From contig NZ_CP019966.1 in assembly GCF_003031265.1 (NCBI RefSeq), positions 2,418,001 through 2,482,000 of the forward strand: a stretch of DNA of 64,000 nucleotides. The letters run 5' to 3'. Positions within the stretch are counted from its first letter, which is position 1. Each line of letters opens with the position of its first letter. This document shows positions 54,278 to 62,386 of the stretch, piece after piece. This DNA is from Rhodopseudomonas palustris. GTDB taxonomy: Bacteria; Pseudomonadota; Alphaproteobacteria; Rhizobiales; Xanthobacteraceae. The position numbers and the translations under genes were made by a program. The notes beneath the pieces are model-generated. The model searched no databases, had not been told where the DNA came from, and worked only from the letters and a program-made list of their open reading frames with translations.

Positions 54278-54306
54278 CCATACCTGACAGAGGATGTCAG
54301 GTATGG
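54278..54306. promoter_or_regulatory. Perfect 12-bp inverted repeat, WYL-regulator operator
   Basis: CCATACCTGACA (54278-54289), spacer GAGGA, then TGTCAGGTATGG (54295-54306): the arms are exact reverse complements. It starts 12 bp upstream of the WYL regulator gene and ends 46 bp before the GST gene. Position and symmetry mark it as the shared operator. Confidence 0.75.
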
Positions 54307-54351
54307 GGCTGTAAGCAGGTGTCATCGCCGTCCAGCCGAGGGAAACCCCCG

Positions 54352-54996
54352 ATGACCAGCCCGAACCGCGTCACCCTGTTCTATTCGCCGCAAACCCGCG
54401 CCACCGGCATGCGCGTGCTGCTCGAAGAAATGGGAGCGCCGTACGATCTCCACGTCCTCAACATGAAGGCCGGCGAGCAGCGCCAGCCGGCGTATCTCGC
54501 CATCAATCCGCTCGGCAAAGTGCCGGCCATTCGTCATGGCGATGCGCTGGTGACCGAGCAGGTCGCGATCACGATCTACCTGGCCGATTTGTTCTCGCCG
54601 GGCGGCCTCGCGCCGGCGCTGAATGATCCGCTGCGCGGTCCTTACTTGCGCTGGATCGCTTACTACGGTTCATCGTTCGAGCCGGCGGTGGTCGACAGGT
54701 TCATGCAACGCGACTCCGGGCCGGCGGAGATGTCGCCCTATGCCGACTTCGATACGATGCTCGGCGCGCTCGAAGCACAGCTTGCGACCGGACCGTATCT
54801 GCTCGGCGACCGCTTCACCGCCGCGGACGTGCTGTGGGGGATTGCACTCAACTGGACGCTGAGTTTCGGCTTGGTGCCGAAGAGAGACGCGTTCGTGCGC
54901 TATACCGAACGGGTCACCGCGCGACCGGCGTTCCAGCAGGTCGATCAGGCCGATGCCGCGATGGCGGCGGAGCACGCTGCCAAGGTCGGTGGTTGA
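54352..54996 (+). CDS. Glutathione S-transferase
   Basis: A 214-residue GST. The thioredoxin-fold domain has TLFYSPQTRATGMRVLLEEM near 8-27, INPLGKVPAIRHGDALVTEQ near 51-70 with the cis-proline, and VAITIYLADLF. The helical domain contains YLLGDRFTAADVLWGIAL near 146-163, the N-capping motif. The ATG at 54352 starts the fold; the longer frame crosses the operator and is not used. The divergent WYL regulator probably controls it. Confidence 0.9.
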   Translation: MTSPNRVTLFYSPQTRATGMRVLLEEMGAPYDLHVLNMKAGEQRQPAYLAINPLGKVPAIRHGDALVTEQVAITIYLADLFSPGGLAPALNDPLRGPYLRWIAYYGSSFEPAVVDRFMQRDSGPAEMSPYADFDTMLGALEAQLATGPYLLGDRFTAADVLWGIALNWTLSFGLVPKRDAFVRYTERVTARPAFQQVDQADAAMAAEHAAKVGG

Positions 54997-55214
54997 ACGG
55001 CTCGCGCTGTCGGCGGGTCGATTGACGAGCGCCAGTGGCGGCCGTGAGGCGGCAAGATCGTCGTGCGGGCGGCAAGACTTGCCGCCATCCGGCCACGCGG
55101 CGCCGCTCGCTTGGCGCCGCAATGCACTGCGGCGGTTGACGAAAACGGCCGCCGCCGGGATGGCATGTCGGTTGCTTTTGAGTGTGCTCGACCAAGCACG
55201 TTTGAAGGCGCGTC

Positions 55215-55652
55215 ATGAACATTTCTGGGGTTGGGTCATATGCGGCCTCACTGGTGGCCGCATCGCGCAGCAGCGCAGGCGCATCGGCCGTGGCCGTATC
55301 TGGGGAGAGTGCGGCTGCGACCAAGTCGGGTAGCGGCGGTGTGCAGAAGACCGACTTCACCCAGATGACCCATCAACAGCTGTTCGACTGGATCAACAGC
55401 AAGATCGCCAGCGGCGAGATGAGTTTCGACGAGAGCTCGACCTTCGTCAGCATGACAGTGAGCATGCCGGTCGACGGCTCCTCCTTGGCGCCCGATGGCA
55501 CTCAGAAAGTCGATTTCATGCAATCGGTGCGCAGCGGCATGGAGCGGGCGTTGCAGACCAACGACACCAACCTGTTCGCCCGCCTGCAAACCGCGCTGCA
55601 AACCATGCAGCGGTTTCAGGGCGAAGTCCGCGGCGTGAACATGACGGTGTGA
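55215..55652 (+). CDS. Conserved hypothetical protein, 145 aa
   Basis: A 145-residue soluble protein. The first 40 residues are low-complexity (Ala/Ser/Gly-rich: SSAGASAVAVSGESAAATKS). The conserved-looking part is TDFTQMTHQQLFDWINSKIA near 46-65 and EMSFDESSTFVSMTVSMPVD, followed by a helical C-terminus with QSVRSGMERALQTNDTNLFA. No domain was recognised, and no transmembrane segment or signal is seen. It begins with an ATG after GGCGCGTC, a weak ribosome site. The role is unknown. The bases before it (54997-55214) hold no gene. Confidence 0.65.
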   Translation: MNISGVGSYAASLVAASRSSAGASAVAVSGESAAATKSGSGGVQKTDFTQMTHQQLFDWINSKIASGEMSFDESSTFVSMTVSMPVDGSSLAPDGTQKVDFMQSVRSGMERALQTNDTNLFARLQTALQTMQRFQGEVRGVNMTV

Positions 55653-55717
55653 GACGTCGTTCTTCCGGGATTTGCTACTGATAGCGGCTGCCCAGACGGA
55701 CCGACAGGACGCGGAAG

Positions 55718-56275
55718 ATGATGCATCCACGCAAATCCGACTTTCCGGTTTCGGGCGTGCGCCGCTATCTCGAGCCGGGGCCGATCGTGTTGGTGAGCTC
55801 GCATTGGCGCGGCGCGGACAACGTTATGACGCTCGGCTGGCACGTCGTACTGGAATTCACCCCGTCGCTGATCGGCCTGATGATCTCGAGCGGCAACCAC
55901 TCGTTCGAGATGATCCGCGGCTCCGGCGAATGCGTGGTCAATCTGCCGACCACGGCGCTGACCGATATCGTCGTCGGCATCGGCAACACCTCGGGCGCCG
56001 AGATCGACAAGTTCGCGCATTTCGGGCTGACGGCGGAGAAGGCGACGACGGTCACGGCGCCGCTGATCGCCGAATGCCACGCCGCCTTCGAATGCCGGCT
56101 GCACGACGATGCGCTGGTCGACCGATACAATTTCTTCATCTTCGAAGTCGTCAAAGCGCACGTCGCAGCCCGGCCGAAACATCCGCAAACGCTGCACTAC
56201 ACCGGCGACGGCGTATTCATGGTCGCCGGCAAGACCATCAGCAGGAAATCGCTATTCCGTCCGGGGATGCTGTGA
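55718..56275 (+). CDS. Flavin reductase-like FMN-binding protein
   Basis: A 185-residue protein of the flavin reductase/FMN-binding split-barrel family. VVLVSSHWRGADNVMTLGWH-like segments near 24-42, LEFTPSLIGLMISSGNHSFE near 45-64 and MIRGSGECVVNLPTTALTDI near 65-84 fit the FMN-binding core, and FFIFEVVKAHVAARPKH lies further on. It likely reduces or binds FMN. It ends 15 bp before the stop of the convergent VapC-like gene. Partner unknown. Confidence 0.85.
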   Translation: MMHPRKSDFPVSGVRRYLEPGPIVLVSSHWRGADNVMTLGWHVVLEFTPSLIGLMISSGNHSFEMIRGSGECVVNLPTTALTDIVVGIGNTSGAEIDKFAHFGLTAEKATTVTAPLIAECHAAFECRLHDDALVDRYNFFIFEVVKAHVAARPKHPQTLHYTGDGVFMVAGKTISRKSLFRPGML

Positions 56276-56290
56276 GTGCGGGCGCGCCAG

Positions 56291-56680
56291 TCAGGGCGCC
56301 GAAACGTTTGTGAGACCAGCTGCCTTGGCGGCGCGGATTAAGCGTTGATCGAACGTGACGAAGCCATCGCAGGCTTCCGCGCAGCCGAGATGCAGGGCAT
56401 CGGCGAAATCCATGCCGGCCTCGACGCGGTCGAGGGCGGCGGCGACCAGCGCTGGGTCCTCAAGCGTGACGCTGGGCAATCCGGCGAAGCTGCGGAGCGC
56501 GTGACATACTGCGGAACCATCGAGCCCGTAGGCGCTGCGCAGCACCCATTCTGTCTCGAGCATCACGGTCGTGGGGACGAAGACTTCCTCCCCATCGATG
56601 GTGGCGCGGGCTCGGGCGGATTGCATGGGATGATCACCGGTCAGATACCGGACGATCAGATTGGTATCAATCGCGCGCAT
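56291..56680 (-). CDS. vapC: VapC-like PIN-domain toxin
   Basis: A 129-residue PIN-domain ribonuclease. The acidic site is visible: MRAIDTNLIVRYLTGDHP with Asp5, the mid-domain glutamate in VMLETEWVLRSAYG, MDFADALHLGCAEAC with Asp near 91-94, and FVTFDQRLIRAAKAAG with Asp near 110. The ATG at 56680 overlaps the antitoxin stop by 14 bases; an upstream ATG at 56704 is less likely. VapC toxins cleave initiator tRNA or rRNA when the antitoxin is lost; the target here is unknown. Confidence 0.88.
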   Translation of the reverse strand: MRAIDTNLIVRYLTGDHPMQSARARATIDGEEVFVPTTVMLETEWVLRSAYGLDGSAVCHALRSFAGLPSVTLEDPALVAAALDRVEAGMDFADALHLGCAEACDGFVTFDQRLIRAAKAAGLTNVSAP

Positions 56681-56945
56681 GACGACGCCGTGCTTCCGCG
56701 GCAACCGCGGCGGCCATGTCGTCCAGCGACTTCGGCGGCCCGTCGAAGCGCAGCGAGGCGTAAACTTGGTCCGGCCGGGTCGAAGCGAACAGCGGAGCAG
56801 GGCGCAGCAGCACGCCGTCAGGCGTCTCTTCGACGGTCAGTCGGGTGCCGGCCGGCCACTGCCGGCGCTGCCGGATCGCCTTGGGCAGGATGACCTGCCC
56901 CTTGGTCGAGACTGTCGTCGTCAGCTTGTCGGCCGGTACTGCCAT
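56667..56945 (-). CDS. vapB: AbrB-type antitoxin (VapB-like)
   Basis: A 92-residue antitoxin with an N-terminal SpoVT/AbrB DNA-binding domain: TTTVSTKGQVILPKAIRQRR near 10-29 and GTRLTVEETPDGVLLRPAPL. The C-terminal half (SLRFDGPPKSLDDMAAAVAA) should wrap the toxin. It precedes and overlaps the PIN-domain gene, the normal operon order. The ATG at 56945 was chosen at the domain start; the frame is open 36 codons further. The pair should be autoregulated by the antitoxin. Confidence 0.88.
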   Translation of the reverse strand: MAVPADKLTTTVSTKGQVILPKAIRQRRQWPAGTRLTVEETPDGVLLRPAPLFASTRPDQVYASLRFDGPPKSLDDMAAAVAAEARRRHARD

Positions 56946-57053
56946 TGGTCGTGCCCTGTAAGACGAACGTAAGATAGGGCGGGCTTCGCCGGTCGACAAG
57001 CCAGAGCGATTCCGGAGGGTGGCCGTAGCCGCTCCCCAGGGTGCGGTGGTCAC

Positions 57054-58856
57054 TCAGCCCAGGTGATGCACCTGTTGCAGGCCGTAGACAGAGGTGGGGA
57101 GGCCTTCCATCCTCGCCTTGAGCTGCAGCGCCAGGAACTGCGAGTAGTGGCGCGACTGGTGCAGATTGCCGCCGTGGAACCACAAGCCTTCCTGTTGGGT
57201 CGGCTTCCACATGTTGCGCTGCTCGCCTTCCCACGGGCCGGGGTCTTTGCGGGTGTTGGAGCCGAGGCCCCAGACTTTGCCGACCTTGTCGGCGACCTCT
57301 TTCGAAATCAGGTCGGCGGCCCAGCCGTTCATCGAGCCATAGCCGGTGGCATAGACGACGAGATCGGCCGGCAGCTCGGTGCCGTCGCTGAGGATGACCG
57401 AATGTTCGGTCAGGCGCGCAACGTCGACGCCGCTCTTCAGCTTGATCCGGCCGTCGGCGACCAGTTCGGAAGCGCCGACGTCGATGTAGTAGCCCGAGCC
57501 GCGGCGCAGATACTTCATGAACAGGCCGGAATCGTCGTCGCCGTAGTCGAGCATGAAGCCAGCCGCTTCCAGCCGCTTGTAGAATTCGGCGTCGCGCTCA
57601 CGGATGGCGTTGTAAATTGGGATCTGGAATTCGTGCAGGATCTTATACGGCAGCGAGGCGAAGATCAGGTCGGCCTTGGCGGTGGTGATGCCGTTCTGCA
57701 CTGCCTGCTCGGAGTAGAGCCCGGCGAGCCCGAGCTCCATCAGCGAGTTCGACTTGACGATGTGGGTCGACGAACGCTGCACCATGGTGACGTCGGCGCC
57801 GGCCTCCCACAGCGCCGCGCAGATATCGTGCGCCGAATTGTTGGAGCCGATCACCACCGCTTTCTTGCCCTTCCACGCATCCGGTCCGGGATGCTGCGAG
57901 GAGTGGTGCTGATCGCCCTTGAACACGTCCATGCCCTCGAATTTCGGCATGTTCGGCTTGGCCGACATGCCGGTGGCGAGCACCAGCTGCTTCGGCTTCA
58001 GCGTGATCTCCTGGCCGTCGCGCTCGACCACCACGGTCCATTCCTTGGTGGCGTCATCGTAGGTGGCGCGCTTGCAGACGGTGGAGCCCCAGTAATTCAG
58101 CTCCATCACCTTGGTGTACATCTCCAGCCAGTCGCCGATCTTGTCTTTCGGCGCAAACACCGGCCAGTTCGGCGGGAACGGCAGATAGGGCAGGTGGTCG
58201 TACCACACCGGGTCGTGCAGGCAGAGCGACTTGTAGCGCTTGCGCCAGCTGTCGCCCGGGCGCTCGTTCTTCTCGATGATGATGGTCGGCACGCCGAGCT
58301 GGCGCAGCCGCGCGCCGAGCGCGATGCCGCCCTGGCCGCCGCCGATGATCACGCAATACGGCTGGCGGGTGATGCCGAGCTCGGCGGCCTCGGCGTCGCG
58401 CTCTTCCTTCCAGGTCTTGCGGCTGGGATCGGCGCCGTGCTTGACGCCCATCGGGCGCTGAAAGCCTTGCGGCTCTTCGAAGCCTTTCAGTTCGGCCATG
58501 GTGGTGAGCAGCGTCCAGATCCGCCCGTCCTTGATGCGGAGATGGCCGACGCCGCGGGCGAGCGCGGTGTCGAACTGGATGAAGCACTCGACGATGCCGT
58601 CGGTCTCGGCGGCGCATTCGCCGTCGGCGATCCGCCAATGCGATGGCTTGGTATCGGCGAGCCGCGCGCCCAGCATGTCGCGGACCTGATCCTTGCCTTC
58701 CATGGTCTTGATGTTCCAAGTGAAGGCGATCAGGTCGCGCCAGTAGGAGTCGGTCTGAAACAGATCGACCGCGCGGTCGATGTCGCCGGCGCTCAGCGCG
58801 TCGTCGAGTTGTCCGAGGAGCGTGGTGACTTTGCCGTTCGGTGCGGTGTCGAGCAT
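57054..58856 (-). CDS. NTF2-domain-linked flavin-containing monooxygenase
   Basis: A 600-residue protein. Residues 1-125 form a SnoaL/NTF2-like domain (LDDALSAGDIDRAVDLFQTD and SYWRDLIAFTWNIKTMEGKD). The rest is a class B flavin monooxygenase. The FAD motif is YCVIIGGGQGGIALGARLRQ near 167-186, the NADPH motif AVVIGSNNSAHDICAALWEA near 340, and the late YATGYGSM motif near 505. Such enzymes do Baeyer-Villiger, N- or S-oxidations. AGGA precedes the ATG. The substrate is unknown. The N-terminal fusion recurs in this enzyme group. Confidence 0.88.
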   Translation of the reverse strand: MLDTAPNGKVTTLLGQLDDALSAGDIDRAVDLFQTDSYWRDLIAFTWNIKTMEGKDQVRDMLGARLADTKPSHWRIADGECAAETDGIVECFIQFDTALARGVGHLRIKDGRIWTLLTTMAELKGFEEPQGFQRPMGVKHGADPSRKTWKEERDAEAAELGITRQPYCVIIGGGQGGIALGARLRQLGVPTIIIEKNERPGDSWRKRYKSLCLHDPVWYDHLPYLPFPPNWPVFAPKDKIGDWLEMYTKVMELNYWGSTVCKRATYDDATKEWTVVVERDGQEITLKPKQLVLATGMSAKPNMPKFEGMDVFKGDQHHSSQHPGPDAWKGKKAVVIGSNNSAHDICAALWEAGADVTMVQRSSTHIVKSNSLMELGLAGLYSEQAVQNGITTAKADLIFASLPYKILHEFQIPIYNAIRERDAEFYKRLEAAGFMLDYGDDDSGLFMKYLRRGSGYYIDVGASELVADGRIKLKSGVDVARLTEHSVILSDGTELPADLVVYATGYGSMNGWAADLISKEVADKVGKVWGLGSNTRKDPGPWEGEQRNMWKPTQQEGLWFHGGNLHQSRHYSQFLALQLKARMEGLPTSVYGLQQVHHLG

Positions 58857-59044
58857 GCTGGTCCTCCCATGGGCTGTTGTTTTGACAGCATTGTTGCGTC
58901 GCGATGCGACGTCGTTTTTTCGCGATGATACCATCGCGTCGATCCGAGGGGAGAGCGAAGCGAGCCAGCTAGTGAAGTTGTGATCAGTCGGTTGCTGCGA
59001 TGCACGCAATGGCGACAGCGTCTGCAATGCCCGTGTGTGCGGCT

Positions 59045-60016
59045 CTATTCGGTCTTGACGTCGAGTTTGGGCGCGCCGGTGTAGTTGTAGACGTCGTGCA
59101 GCAATGTGAGGATTTCGGCGGCGATCGCGGCGTCCGTCAGCGTCAGCGGATAGCTCTTGCTGTAGTTCGGCGCGCGGCCGGGCTCCTTGTAGCCGGCGGC
59201 CGTCAGACGGGCGATGCGATCCGGATTCAGGACGGCGCTCAACGCCGCCCAGCTTTCGGCCGACGCGGCCTCGCAATACAGCGCCACCGGCGGCGTTTCC
59301 GGCATGCACTGGATGTAGCCGATGCCGCTGTCGAACACCGCATAGACCCGATGTGCCGCGTTCACCCGCAGTCGCTGAATCTCTGCTGTGACCGACGGAC
59401 CGTACAGCTTGATCAGCGCTTCCGCAGTTTCGGCGGGCTGCGGCCGCGGCTTCGCCGTATAAGAGCAAGTGAGTAGCGCCGTCGAACGCATCGACGGTGC
59501 GTCGCTGACCATGCCGGCGAGATTCTGGGACGGCCCGTTCCGCGGCGGGCAGGGGATGTCGACCACCCAGTCGGTTTTCAGTTCGAGGTCTTGAAGGTTG
59601 ATGTCGTAGGCATCAGTCAGCGTGCGTAAGATGTCTGCAGAGATCTGGCCGGTCGGCGCGTCGGCCGGAAATACTTTCGCGTAGTTGCCGAAAGCGGGAT
59701 CTGTGGTCCAGCCGAGCGCTGCAAGCCGATTTTGCCGTTCGATCGTCAGGACGTGCTTCAACGTGGGTTGCAGCGTCGGGCCGGCAGCTTCGCAGCGCAT
59801 CTCGCGGCTCGGCAGTCGGCGGCACTGGATGTATTTGTTGCCGTCCCAGATCGTCGCGTAGCCGACCTTTTTGGCCCGGACGATGCTGGTGATGTTCTGC
59901 AGCGCGGCGTCGATCCGATCGACCGCAGTCTCTTCGGCGCGCCCGGGCGCGGCCGTCGTGCCCAAGGTCATCAGCAGGGTGATCGCGGCTGCAAATCGAG
60001 CCGTCTGCTGCCTCAT
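59045..60016 (-). CDS. Secreted protein with internal duplication, unknown function
   Basis: A 323-residue protein with a signal peptide (FAAAITLLMTLGTTAAPGRA, ending near 27). Two related halves follow. In the first, RAKKVGYATIWDGNKYIQCR near 48-67 leads to RCEAAGP, LAALGW and NYAKVFPADAPTGQISADIL. In the second, HRVYAVFDSGIGYIQCMPET near 219-238 leads to YCEAASAES, LTAAGYKEP and NYSKSYPLTLTDAAIAAEIL. Conserved cysteine pairs, tyrosines and a final KLDVKT/DLELKT echo support tandem duplication of a roughly 100-residue TY-Chap-like domain. It stands alone. Function is unknown. Confidence 0.7.
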   Translation of the reverse strand: MRQQTARFAAAITLLMTLGTTAAPGRAEETAVDRIDAALQNITSIVRAKKVGYATIWDGNKYIQCRRLPSREMRCEAAGPTLQPTLKHVLTIERQNRLAALGWTTDPAFGNYAKVFPADAPTGQISADILRTLTDAYDINLQDLELKTDWVVDIPCPPRNGPSQNLAGMVSDAPSMRSTALLTCSYTAKPRPQPAETAEALIKLYGPSVTAEIQRLRVNAAHRVYAVFDSGIGYIQCMPETPPVALYCEAASAESWAALSAVLNPDRIARLTAAGYKEPGRAPNYSKSYPLTLTDAAIAAEILTLLHDVYNYTGAPKLDVKTE

Positions 60017-60126
60017 GATTTCCTCCGCTCACTCTGGCCGGCACAGCGGCTTTGCCCGTATGGGAACATAGAGTGAACGAAGGTGTTATGGAGTCAACCT
60101 TAGGTTGATACCGAAAGTAATTGCGC

Positions 60127-61614
60127 TTACCCCCAACTACGCAGCCGCCGGAGCTGCGGCGTCTTCTTGTGCTGATGGTCGGCCATCCGGCCGAGCAGTG
60201 TATCGAGCTCGGTGATCGCCTTGAACAGATAGGGGCCCTTGTTCAGCATCACGCATTCGGCGCGCGCCGCCATCGCGGCGTCGGTCATTTCGCCGCGCGA
60301 GGGCGTGCCTTTCTTCACCAGATGTTCGAGCACCTGGGTGGCCCAGATCACCGGGACATGGGCGGCTTCGCCGATCCACAGGATCTCTTCCTGCATTTCG
60401 GCGAGCCGGGCGAAGCCGATCTCGACCGCCAGATCGCCGCGTGCGATCATCACCGCGGTCGGCTGGCGGCCGGCGGCCTGGACCAGGATGTCCGGCAGGT
60501 GCGCGACCGCATCCGGCGTCTCGATCTTCAACACCAGCGACAGCTTGTGCCAGTCGTCGGGCCGGCGTTCGGCGAGCGCGGCCTGCAGCATCTTCACGTC
60601 GCCGACCGACTGCACGAACGAGAACTCGACACCGTCGGCATGGGCGGCGACGAAATCGAGGTCGGCGCGGTCCTTGGCGGTGAGGGCCGGGATGTCGAGC
60701 GGCGTATCCGGGAAGTTCAGGCCTTTCTCCGGCTTCAGCCGGAAGCCGGTGTCGGCCGTGGCGGTGACGCGGCCGAGCAAACCCCAGGCGGTCTTCCGCT
60801 CGATGCGGACGCACAGCTTGCCGTCATCGACGAACACCCGGGCGCCGACGGCGGCGCGGGTCAGCGGATCGGGCAGGGTGCATTCCACTGCGAAATGCTC
60901 GTCGTCGAGATCGATCCGCTCGAATTCGCCCTGCGCCACGATCGCCACCAGGTCGCCGGTGACGATGCGGTCGCGGCCATCGGGCGTCCGCGCGGCGCCG
61001 GTGCGGATCTTCGGACCGGCAATATCCATCAGCACCTTCATCCGCCGTCCGGTGGCCTCCTCGGCGACGTGGAGGTGATTGATCATCCGCTGCCAGGCGG
61101 CGGCATCGTCGTGGGCGCAGTTGATCCGCACCGCCTCGACGCCGCGCTCGGCGAGCCGCAGCATGAAGGTCGGATCGTCGGCGGCTTCGCTCGGGCAGGT
61201 GACCAGCAGGGCGGAGTGGCGGGCGCCCGACAGCGGTCCGAACAGCTCGGCGCTGCGGCTGGCGAGATCGTGCTCGCCGGCGAAGAACTGCTTCGACGAC
61301 GGCCGCAGCATTTCCGGCTCGCCCGCCAGCGCCGCCAAAGTAGCGCGCACCGCGAGCAGCGTTGGCATCACCCGACTTTCGAGCCGGCCGAGCGACGACA
61401 GCCCCAGCGCCATCAGGGCGTGCTGCAGCGGGCGCAGATCGTGGTGACGTAGCGCCAGATAGTGGGCGAGGTTGGCGGCGCTGGGGCCGAAGCCGGGACG
61501 GTGGATCTGATCCACCCAGCCGGCCAGCCGCTCGCGGCTGCCCTCGTCGATCTCCGTGATCAGCGTGTCGAGCTTGTGCTTGAGGCGGAGGATTTCGGTC
61601 GACATCGCAGGCAT
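60127..61614 (-). CDS. Atypical pyruvate kinase family protein
   Basis: A 495-residue protein with the pyruvate kinase barrel shifted to the C-terminal part. Motifs are RMKVLMDIAGPKIRTGAARTP near 190-210, LVLKIETPDAVAHLPDIL near 374-391 with the catalytic Lys/Glu pair, AVMIARGDLAVEIGFARLAE near 401-420, and VPVIWATQVLEHLVKKGTPS near 435-454 with ECVMLNKGPY. The first 130 residues are a helical extension with no counterpart in classical enzymes, and the C-terminal allosteric domain is missing. Whether it is a working pyruvate kinase is uncertain. A second ATG three codons in is also possible. Confidence 0.75.
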   Translation of the reverse strand: MPAMSTEILRLKHKLDTLITEIDEGSRERLAGWVDQIHRPGFGPSAANLAHYLALRHHDLRPLQHALMALGLSSLGRLESRVMPTLLAVRATLAALAGEPEMLRPSSKQFFAGEHDLASRSAELFGPLSGARHSALLVTCPSEAADDPTFMLRLAERGVEAVRINCAHDDAAAWQRMINHLHVAEEATGRRMKVLMDIAGPKIRTGAARTPDGRDRIVTGDLVAIVAQGEFERIDLDDEHFAVECTLPDPLTRAAVGARVFVDDGKLCVRIERKTAWGLLGRVTATADTGFRLKPEKGLNFPDTPLDIPALTAKDRADLDFVAAHADGVEFSFVQSVGDVKMLQAALAERRPDDWHKLSLVLKIETPDAVAHLPDILVQAAGRQPTAVMIARGDLAVEIGFARLAEMQEEILWIGEAAHVPVIWATQVLEHLVKKGTPSRGEMTDAAMAARAECVMLNKGPYLFKAITELDTLLGRMADHQHKKTPQLRRLRSWG

Positions 61615-61823
61615 CTCGCGGGTTTGGGCGGCGTGGAGAACCGCATTCCACCCGCTCTAGGATCGCTGGATGAAACCGATGTGACAGGCGCCGTTCCGCA
61701 GCCTCAGACTTTCTTCCCAGCTTCTTTCGCGGGTTCATGCACAGCGCGGCCATCGCGCTTGACGGCTGAGGGGTGGGTGGCGTGAATGCGAGTCGATTGC
61801 TTTCAATCTTGCGGAGCCTGCGC

Positions 61824-62171
61824 GTGCCCACCACCCTCTATGGCATCAAGAACTGCGACACGATGAAGAAGGCGCGGACCTGGCTCGATGGCCACGGCGT
61901 CAGCTACACGTTCCACGACTACAAGACCGCGGGCATCGATCAGGAGCATCTCGAGCGCTGGGCTAAGCAGGTCGGCTGGGAGACGCTGCTCAATCGCGCC
62001 GGCACCACCTTCCGCAAGCTGCCCGAGGCGGACAAAGAGGGGCTGACCGAGCCCAAGGCCATCGCGCTAATGCTGGCACAGCCGTCGATGATCAAGCGCC
62101 CGGTGCTGGAGTACGGCCACAAGCTGCTGGTCGGCTTCCGCCCGGAAGCCTATGCCGAGGTGTTCGATTAG
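61824..62171 (+). CDS. ArsC/Spx-family protein (YffB-like)
   Basis: A 115-residue thioredoxin-fold protein. The start TTLYGIKNCDTMKKARTWLD holds the single active Cys near residue 11 (CxxxxK form, not CxxC). TTFRKLPEADKEGLTEPKAI near 61-80 and SMIKRPVLEYGHKLLVGFRP near 89-108 are the ArsC-family core, with the conserved RP pair. A GTG start at 61824 was chosen because relatives begin MPxTxYGIKNC, and GGAG lies about ten bases upstream. YffB-like members are presumed glutathione-dependent reductases. Not a true arsenate reductase by context. Confidence 0.88.
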   Translation: MPTTLYGIKNCDTMKKARTWLDGHGVSYTFHDYKTAGIDQEHLERWAKQVGWETLLNRAGTTFRKLPEADKEGLTEPKAIALMLAQPSMIKRPVLEYGHKLLVGFRPEAYAEVFD

Positions 62172-62209
62172 GGCTTGAACCTGACCAGGGATGTTGCATT
62201 CTTAATCGC

Positions 62210-62386
62210 ATGACGAGCAAACGGCACGCCGAGACGGGGCGCTTCATTCGGTACGTACCTCCCGCACGGTCGCGCGAGGAGGCGACGAAGGTTACCCTGT
62301 TGCAGCCCAAGCAGCGACCGAGTTCCGCCTCCCTGAAGGACATCCGCAAGGCGGTGCGCGAAGTGCATGGCGCGAAAGCCAAGTAA
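62210..62386 (+). CDS. Small basic protein paired with TIR-like gene (58 aa)
   Basis: The frame reads MTSKRHAETGRFIRYVPPAR through TKVTLLQPKQRPSSASLKDI and ends KAVREVHGAKAK, stopping at 62384-62386. It is rich in Lys and Arg and has no cysteines or hydrophobic span. It overlaps the next gene by 20 bases, so the two are coupled. No strong ribosome site is seen. It could be an antitoxin-like or DNA/RNA-binding partner; the sequence does not say which. Confidence 0.55.
   Translation: MTSKRHAETGRFIRYVPPARSREEATKVTLLQPKQRPSSASLKDIRKAVREVHGAKAK

Noticed and set aside
61824..62171. Arsenate reductase
   Set aside because: YffB/Spx-like sequence and no other ars genes nearby.
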